The position numbers and the translations under genes were made by a program. This document shows positions 15,986 through 20,377 of a DNA stretch of 20,377 nucleotides, piece by piece. The stretch is from contig JAHIKO010000059.1 of the NCBI GenBank assembly GCA_018897535.1, positions 1-20,377 of the forward strand. The letters run 5' to 3'. How positions within the stretch are numbered: position 1 is the stretch's first letter; the number at the start of each line of letters is the position of its first letter. The notes beneath the pieces were generated by a model. The model worked only from the letters and a program-made list of their open reading frames with translations. It ran no database searches and was not told the DNA's origin. The DNA is from Candidatus Dependentiae bacterium. GTDB taxonomy: Bacteria; Babelota; Babeliae; Babelales; UASB340.

Positions 15986-16447
15986 ATGAAAAAGATTCTA
16001 TCTTTACTTTTTATTTTATCAATGGCAACGAACACTATCGCCATGGAATCTAATCCTGCTAGTAATAGTTCAGACGATAATAAACTAATTACTCATTTAC
16101 AAAATAATTGGGGGAAATATACAACCGCTATAATTGTGGGCACTCTAATTTGGGACAATTATAAAAATAATGCAACAATTAGAACCAAAATATATGAACT
16201 TTTAGGTTTATCTGCAATAGAATCTGAAGAATTTATTAAAAAACATCCAGCAGCACAAGCAGCAATAATCGTGAGTTTAATATCGGCAGATATGTTGTTA
16301 CATCAAAAATCTGAAGATACATTCTTATATATAATTCCAAATTTTTATAACAACCTAACTGAAGCTAGTCTAAATGCAATATATGATCTACACAAAGCTT
16401 ATCAAAATATTGGAAATCCGTTTAAAACAACAGAAGATAATTTATAA
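15986..16447 (+). CDS. Small secreted two-TM protein, WGKY family
   Basis: Product of 153 residues, signal peptide MKKILSLLFILSMATNTIA cleaved before MESN. NNWGKY (40-45) precedes a first hydrophobic segment (46-57), and KKHPAAQ precedes the second (88-105). It is the closest relative in this window of the N-terminal half of the 7814 gene (same NNWGKYT and the same spacing style), lacking that gene's long C-terminal domain. The signal peptide and first mature residues also match the 158-residue protein (MKKILSL, A-ME-S). The leader AAACGAAAGA just upstream is repeated before the gene at 17499. It is the last gene before a terminator. Function not recognised. Confidence 0.72.
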   Translation: MKKILSLLFILSMATNTIAMESNPASNSSDDNKLITHLQNNWGKYTTAIIVGTLIWDNYKNNATIRTKIYELLGLSAIESEEFIKKHPAAQAAIIVSLISADMLLHQKSEDTFLYIIPNFYNNLTEASLNAIYDLHKAYQNIGNPFKTTEDNL

Positions 16448-16486
16448 TTACAATAATTAAGATATAAGTATTTAATAGTTGAAAGA

Positions 16487-16522
16487 AAAGAGGGCTGGAA
16501 ATTGATCCACCCTCTTTCTTTT
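16487..16522 (+). terminator. Rho-independent terminator after the 15146-16447 unit
   Basis: AAAGAGGG (16487-16494) pairs with CCCTCTTT (16510-16517), and after one unpaired C the inner TGGA pairs with TCCA around AATTGA. A T-rich tail follows. Confidence 0.85.
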
Positions 16523-16560
16523 TTAAGATATACAAATCGTTAAATAAATTCTAAAATCTG

Positions 16561-16588
16561 TTGTCATTCTTTACACAAATGATAACCT
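16561..16588 (+). promoter_or_regulatory. Putative promoter of the 16619-18230 unit
   Basis: TTGTCA (16561-16566), a 16-base spacer ending in TGA, and TAACCT (16583-16588), 30 bases before the ATG at 16619. An alternative reading, TTTACA (16570-16575), 17 bases, then TAAATC, overlaps it. The first is preferred because it follows the arrangement of the other promoters. Confidence 0.5.
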
Positions 16589-16618
16589 AACATAAATCAT
16601 TTTTAAAAAGAGATTTGT

Positions 16619-17482
16619 ATGAAAAAAAATTTAATAATTTTAATTTTATTTTCAATATTTTTAACAAATTCAACATTTGCCAGAAGTCCAAAGTACAGAC
16701 TTTTAAATTATAAATCTCAACAAAAAAACACAAATTTAAAAACATCTGACGTAGAAACAGATTTGGATAAAATGGTAAACAAGAAATTAACAGATTTAAT
16801 TGGAAATAAGCCTGTTCATCAAATATTAGCCGAAAATCAATTGACCGTTCAAAATACAACACCTATAATTAATCAACAAATAGACGGATTAAATAAATCA
16901 AAAGAATTAAATTTAATAGAAAATGTTGTAGAAGATGTTTTAATAGAAGAACAAAATTCTGTTACTGAAATCACACCTGAAATTTCTAATTCTTTTTTTA
17001 AAAAAATCAAACAACATTTTATAAATAACAAAATTAAATATCTTTTGGGTTTAGCGGGCATTACAAGCTTTATTATATTTAACAAATATTTAATAGATAA
17101 AAATGATGACGATGATTTGAACAAATCAGAGTCAGGCAACAATACGACCGAAACTACTTTCGATCATGAACATGTAACAAAATTATTTAATGAAATATTT
17201 GATCTGGCCAAATATGATATTCAAGAAAATAGCGAATATCTAAGACGATTTAATAGCTTAATTAAAAATGTGAATAATTTAAAAGATGTAAGTATTAAAT
17301 CAGCATTAAAAACAAATTTGATAAAAAATTTCGCTGATAAATTTGAACTATTAGACCAAGAAACAATAGATTCGTTTACAGAAGAAAACGAACGGACTAA
17401 AACATTTTTAAACCACGAAATTGAAGCAAGTAAAAATAGAAAAGATTTGTTAGAAAAATTAGAAAAATCAATTAAACCATAA
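16619..17482 (+). CDS. Secreted single-TM protein of unknown function
   Basis: Product of 287 residues, signal peptide MKKNLIILILFSIFLTNSTF cleaved near A21. A polar Asn/Gln-rich region (22-125) is followed by a basic patch (FFKKIKQHFINNKIK) and a hydrophobic segment at about 140-156 (YLLGLAGITSFIIF), then an abrupt acidic cluster (DDDD, 163-166). The remaining 120 residues are charged and helical. A basic side before and an acidic side after the membrane segment suggest a fixed orientation. It is the first gene of a two-gene unit with the 17499 gene. Function not recognised. Confidence 0.7.
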   Translation: MKKNLIILILFSIFLTNSTFARSPKYRLLNYKSQQKNTNLKTSDVETDLDKMVNKKLTDLIGNKPVHQILAENQLTVQNTTPIINQQIDGLNKSKELNLIENVVEDVLIEEQNSVTEITPEISNSFFKKIKQHFINNKIKYLLGLAGITSFIIFNKYLIDKNDDDDLNKSESGNNTTETTFDHEHVTKLFNEIFDLAKYDIQENSEYLRRFNSLIKNVNNLKDVSIKSALKTNLIKNFADKFELLDQETIDSFTEENERTKTFLNHEIEASKNRKDLLEKLEKSIKP

Positions 17483-17498
17483 ACGAAAGAGGACAATT

Positions 17499-18230
17499 AT
17501 GAAAAAATTTTTACCACTAATTTTAATCTCAGCAATTACAACAAATTCATTTGCATCCAATGAAGAAGATTTACCAAAAAAAAATTTATTAGAAAAACAT
17601 TGGGGCAAATATTTAGCAGTAGCCACAGTTGCTGGGTTAGGTTCTGCAATTATTTATAAATCACATATGAAAGAAAAAGATAATATAGAATCAGAATCAG
17701 AAAATGAACCTTCAACATACGAAGAATATAATATAGAATCAGAATGTGAAACTTCAACGTACGAAGAATATAATCTAGAACCAGAATCAGAAAGTGAAAT
17801 TTTACCGGACGAAGAATTTACAAAACATAACATAGAAGAAGATGAAGAATTTGATAAGTTAAAAAAAGAAATTATTGATGAAAAAGATCCAAAAAATCTT
17901 CAGGTAGTTCTTTGGAAAAATTCAACAAAAAAGTCAAGCCGTATAAATTATGAAAAAGATATTAAAGAAGTAATAAGATTATTAGGCCCGGCAATGGAAA
18001 AAGAACCGTCAGTTGTAAGAATCTTAAATGCACTAAATCAACAAAATTTAGAAAAAATAAAAAATAAGCAAAAACCGTTAAAAGCTATAACGTTAGAAAA
18101 AAAAGATATTGAAACACCAACACTTGAAGAATTAGAAAATAGTGCAAAAAATGAAGCTAAAATTGTAGACGAAATTAGTAATTATTTTTCAGAAATTAAA
18201 TTTAAAGAAGATGTAGTTTCTGATAAATAA
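17499..18230 (+). CDS. Secreted WGKY-family protein with acidic repeats
   Basis: Product of 243 residues, starting 16 bases after the previous stop behind a good ribosome site (AAGAGGA, 17487-17493). The signal peptide is MKKFLPLILISAITTNSFAS. KHWGKY (33-38) precedes one hydrophobic segment (39-53), as in the genes at 7814 and 15986. A very acidic region follows, made of three near-copies of the unit NIESE...TSTYEEY (residues 62-107). The C-terminal part is charged and helical, ending in KEDVVSDK. There is no second hydrophobic segment, so a single-pass protein with an acidic domain is likely. Function not recognised. Confidence 0.72.
   Translation: MKKFLPLILISAITTNSFASNEEDLPKKNLLEKHWGKYLAVATVAGLGSAIIYKSHMKEKDNIESESENEPSTYEEYNIESECETSTYEEYNLEPESESEILPDEEFTKHNIEEDEEFDKLKKEIIDEKDPKNLQVVLWKNSTKKSSRINYEKDIKEVIRLLGPAMEKEPSVVRILNALNQQNLEKIKNKQKPLKAITLEKKDIETPTLEELENSAKNEAKIVDEISNYFSEIKFKEDVVSDK
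17682..17819 (+). repeat. Tandem coding repeat, 3 units of 48/42/48 bases
   Basis: Units at 17682-17729, 17730-17771 and 17772-17819 encode 16, 14 and 16 residues. The shared pattern is Asn-Ile/Leu-Glu, Ser/Glu-rich residues, then the ending T-Y-E-E-Y (P-D-E-E-F in the third). The first two are nearly identical in DNA, indicating a recent duplication with a 6-base length change. Confidence 0.8.
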
Positions 18231-18272
18231 AGTAATCACAATATAAAATAGCATCTAAGTATTTATCAAATC

Positions 18273-18305
18273 AACGGCACTTTTAGTCAAAAGTGCCGTT
18301 TTTAA
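18273..18305 (+). terminator. Rho-independent terminator after the 16619-18230 unit
   Basis: AACGGCACTTTT (18273-18284) pairs perfectly with AAAAGTGCCGTT (18289-18300) over the loop AGTC, followed by T residues. It lies between convergent genes; on the minus strand the hairpin is intact but lacks a T-run, so it is mainly a plus-strand terminator. Confidence 0.9.
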
Positions 18306-18328
18306 TTATAATTTTTTTTAATTATAAA

Positions 18329-20377
18329 TTACTGTTCAATATTTATTATTCCATATGCATCAACCATGGCAGTTGAAAGAATTTGTTGATGAACGTCGTT
18401 TGATATACTTAATGCTTCAACATCATAAAGAGCATCACTTATAAGTGTTACTTTGTCATCAAAAATCAATGTACCTTGATCCAGTTGTAATCCGGTTCTT
18501 GTTGAATGCAATGTGCAACCATTCAAATATAAAATAGCACTATCATCTTGAAGTATAAATGCCGTTTTACGAGCTTCGCTTCTATCTGCATTACCGGCAT
18601 CATATATAAATTCAACATCACGATCAATTAAAAGTGTTGCATCTCTTACAACTGTACTTATTTCCGGTGATTTATATGTAAATGAATGATCTTTGCCTTT
18701 GATTGTAACATCATGCGAGAATGTCATTGTTCCATCGCTGAAAGTATAATCGTTACATAGTACAAGAATATCATTTCTGTAAGTTATATGTGCATTTGGT
18801 CCAAGACATCTTACGTTATAATTTCTCAATCCTTCAAGCCTTGTATTTTCAATAATTAAATTACTACCGGATGCAACTTGAATTGCATTACTTACAGGAC
18901 AAATGTGGAAGGCATGACCGTAACCATTTATAATTACATCACCTTGGAATTTGAATGTTGATAAACCTGTTGTTGGCATAGAGAAATCTTCGCCCAATTC
19001 TATTGTGGTTCCATCACCAAAAATCAGATCTGAATTTGTGCCTAGATCTACGTATCTAGGTAAGAAGTCTTTAAGTACAATATTTTCCAATATTAAAGTC
19101 GTATTATCATCAATAATTAACAGATCATTTACAGCATCTCTGCTAAAGTGGACATATCTGCCGGAACCATCAAGAGTTACCGGAGCTCCTCCATGAGCAT
19201 AAAGTTTGTGTTCATAATCGGTAGCATCGCCCAAATAAATATTAAAGCTTAATGTCATATTGCTATCAACATGAATGTTACTTGGACCGTGGTCTATTGT
19301 ATTTAATTGAATTTGTAAGTTATTTATTTGCGTATTATTAAATATTGTTGCATTACTTATATATGAAAGCTCATCACAGCATTCACTTAAATTTACAATT
19401 GCATTACTGTTATAAATTATTAAATCATTCTCTATGCTAATAGATACTATTGCTTGTGAATTATAGTGAATATTATTTGCGTTATTTATAGTTGCACTAC
19501 TTATGTATGAAAGCTCATCACAGCATTCACTTAAATTTATAATCGCATTACTGTTATAAACAGACAAACTTGTATCATAACTTATAGATAGTATTGCCTG
19601 TGAGTTATAATGTATCTGATTGTTATGATTTATAATTGCATTACTGTTATTTATTATTTGTTGTAATAATGAAGATGAATCTAAATTAAGTATTGCGCTT
19701 GAGTTCCATCTTATTTGATCATTATTATGAATTGTTGCTGAACTTATATGACTTACATCGTTAGCCAAACTTACTATTGCATTACTATTATTCTCACAGC
19801 ACGCCAATCCGGAAATTATTGCTGAGCTATTATATGAAATATTATTCGCATTATTTATCGTAGCCGAACTTATGTAACTTATATCTTTTCCAATATTTAA
19901 TATCGCACTTGAATTCCAAGATATTGCACTATCATTTTGGATCGTTGCATCACTGATACCTTTTATCTGACCTGCAAGATTTACTATCGCATTACTATTA
20001 TTTTCACAGCACTCCAATCCTGCAATTATTGCTGAACTATTATATGAAATATTATTTGCATTATTTATTGTTGCACTGCTTATATAACTTATATCTTTTC
20101 CAATATTTAATATCGCTGAACTATTCCAAGATATTGCACTATCATTTTGTATCGTTGCATCACTTATGCCTTTTATCTGGCCTGCAAGATTTACTATTGC
20201 ATTACTATTATTTTCACAACATTCCAATCCTGCAATTATTGCTGAGCTATTATATGAAATATTATTCGCATTATTTATCGTTGCTGAACTTATATAACTT
20301 ATATCTTTTCCAATATTTAATATCGCACTCGAGTTCCAAGATATTGCACTATCATTTTGGATTGTTGCATCACTGAT
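18329..20377 (-). CDS. Repeat-stalk plus beta-helix surface protein, 3' part
   Basis: The frame is open from the right edge to the TAA complementary to 18329-18331, giving 682 visible residues without the N-terminus. A TTG at 20225-20227 lies inside a repeat and is not a start. The first roughly 360 visible residues form a stalk of 14-residue units of the type N-S-S-A-I-x-x-x. Ile/Leu or Thr at a and Ile, Leu or Asn at d positions suggest a parallel coiled coil, as in trimeric autotransporter stalks. ECC recurs every 70 residues, and SECCDELSYIS occurs twice. After HGPSNIHVDSNMTLSF a beta-helix domain fills the rest (LIIDDNTTLILENIVL, VIINGYGHAFHI), ending at GIINIEQ with no recognisable membrane anchor. 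Its C-terminal strands resemble the middle of the left-edge protein. A fibrous, exported role is inferred. Confidence 0.8.
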   Translation of the reverse strand: MSDATIQNDSAISWNSSAILNIGKDISYISSATINNANNISYNSSAIIAGLECCENNSNAIVNLAGQIKGISDATIQNDSAISWNSSAILNIGKDISYISSATINNANNISYNSSAIIAGLECCENNSNAIVNLAGQIKGISDATIQNDSAISWNSSAILNIGKDISYISSATINNANNISYNSSAIISGLACCENNSNAIVSLANDVSHISSATIHNNDQIRWNSSAILNLDSSSLLQQIINNSNAIINHNNQIHYNSQAILSISYDTSLSVYNSNAIINLSECCDELSYISSATINNANNIHYNSQAIVSISIENDLIIYNSNAIVNLSECCDELSYISNATIFNNTQINNLQIQLNTIDHGPSNIHVDSNMTLSFNIYLGDATDYEHKLYAHGGAPVTLDGSGRYVHFSRDAVNDLLIIDDNTTLILENIVLKDFLPRYVDLGTNSDLIFGDGTTIELGEDFSMPTTGLSTFKFQGDVIINGYGHAFHICPVSNAIQVASGSNLIIENTRLEGLRNYNVRCLGPNAHITYRNDILVLCNDYTFSDGTMTFSHDVTIKGKDHSFTYKSPEISTVVRDATLLIDRDVEFIYDAGNADRSEARKTAFILQDDSAILYLNGCTLHSTRTGLQLDQGTLIFDDKVTLISDALYDVEALSISNDVHQQILSTAMVDAYGIINIEQ
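19294..20377 (-). repeat. Tandem repeat region encoding the stalk (210-base higher-order unit)
   Basis: Two full 210-base units (19805-20014 and 20015-20224) and a partial one (20225-20377) encode nearly identical 70-residue blocks, each five 14-residue modules. Units toward the beta-helix (19294-19804) are more divergent and vary in module length. DNA differences between the full units are mostly synonymous. Confidence 0.88.

Noticed and set aside
18951..19196. Plus-strand frames over the right-edge gene (also 20029-20376)
   Set aside because: They are antisense to the beta-helix and repeat coding sequence; the second mirrors the repeat and has a low-complexity Leu/Tyr/His product.
20225..20227. 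TTG as the start of the right-edge gene
   Set aside because: The frame stays open upstream to the window edge with the same 70-residue repeat, so this is an internal Leu codon.
19294..20377. CRISPR array suggested by regular repeats
   Set aside because: The repeats are coding, in frame, contiguous and without unique spacers.

Overview
The window is strongly AT-rich bacterial DNA with dense, short-spaced genes and standard stop codons (TGA is used as a stop, so the code is not a mycoplasma one). Nearly every product except MutS starts with an Sec-type signal peptide of the form MKK followed by Ile/Leu/Phe. Small secreted paralogues, very low G+C, beta-helix surface proteins and large unrecognisable secreted proteins together suggest an intracellular or host-dependent lineage. 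My best guess is Candidatus Dependentiae (TM6/Babeliales). This is an inference from gene style; no rRNA or other marker except mutS is present to confirm it.

Layout. (1) 1-1344, minus strand: the 5' part of a large secreted beta-helix protein that runs off the left edge. (2) 1531-13918, plus strand: eight tightly packed genes, probably one operon of about 12.4 kb behind a good promoter at 1451-1478. In order they are a coiled-coil secreted protein, two unrecognised secreted proteins, a 1018-residue secreted protein with a P-loop, a small secreted protein with two predicted membrane segments, two tandem secreted PPP-type phosphoesterases, and mutS. Several junctions are ATGA or longer overlaps. 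(3) 14060-15035: two small secreted proteins, each with its own promoter and a strong ribosome binding site, the second behind a structured leader and followed by a strong terminator. (4) 15146-18230: five more small secreted or membrane-anchored proteins in two units (15146-16447 and 16619-18230), each ending in a hairpin terminator. (5) 18329-20377, minus strand: the C-terminal part of a second beta-helix protein, here preceded by a long stalk of 14-residue repeats, open at the right edge.

How it fits together. The window looks like an envelope or host-interaction locus: two fibrous beta-helix proteins at the edges and, between them, a set of exported proteins. Among these are a recurring small membrane family (the WGKY motif and Pro-preceded hydrophobic segments), two eukaryote-like PPP phosphatases and an exported P-loop protein. 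MutS sits at the end of the long operon only 3 bases behind the second phosphatase, so its expression is probably tied to that of the exported proteins. Five promoters share one architecture: TTGnnn, a 16-base spacer ending in TGn, then TAnnnT. That makes the transcription units fairly clear. Functions of most exported proteins cannot be named from the sequence alone.
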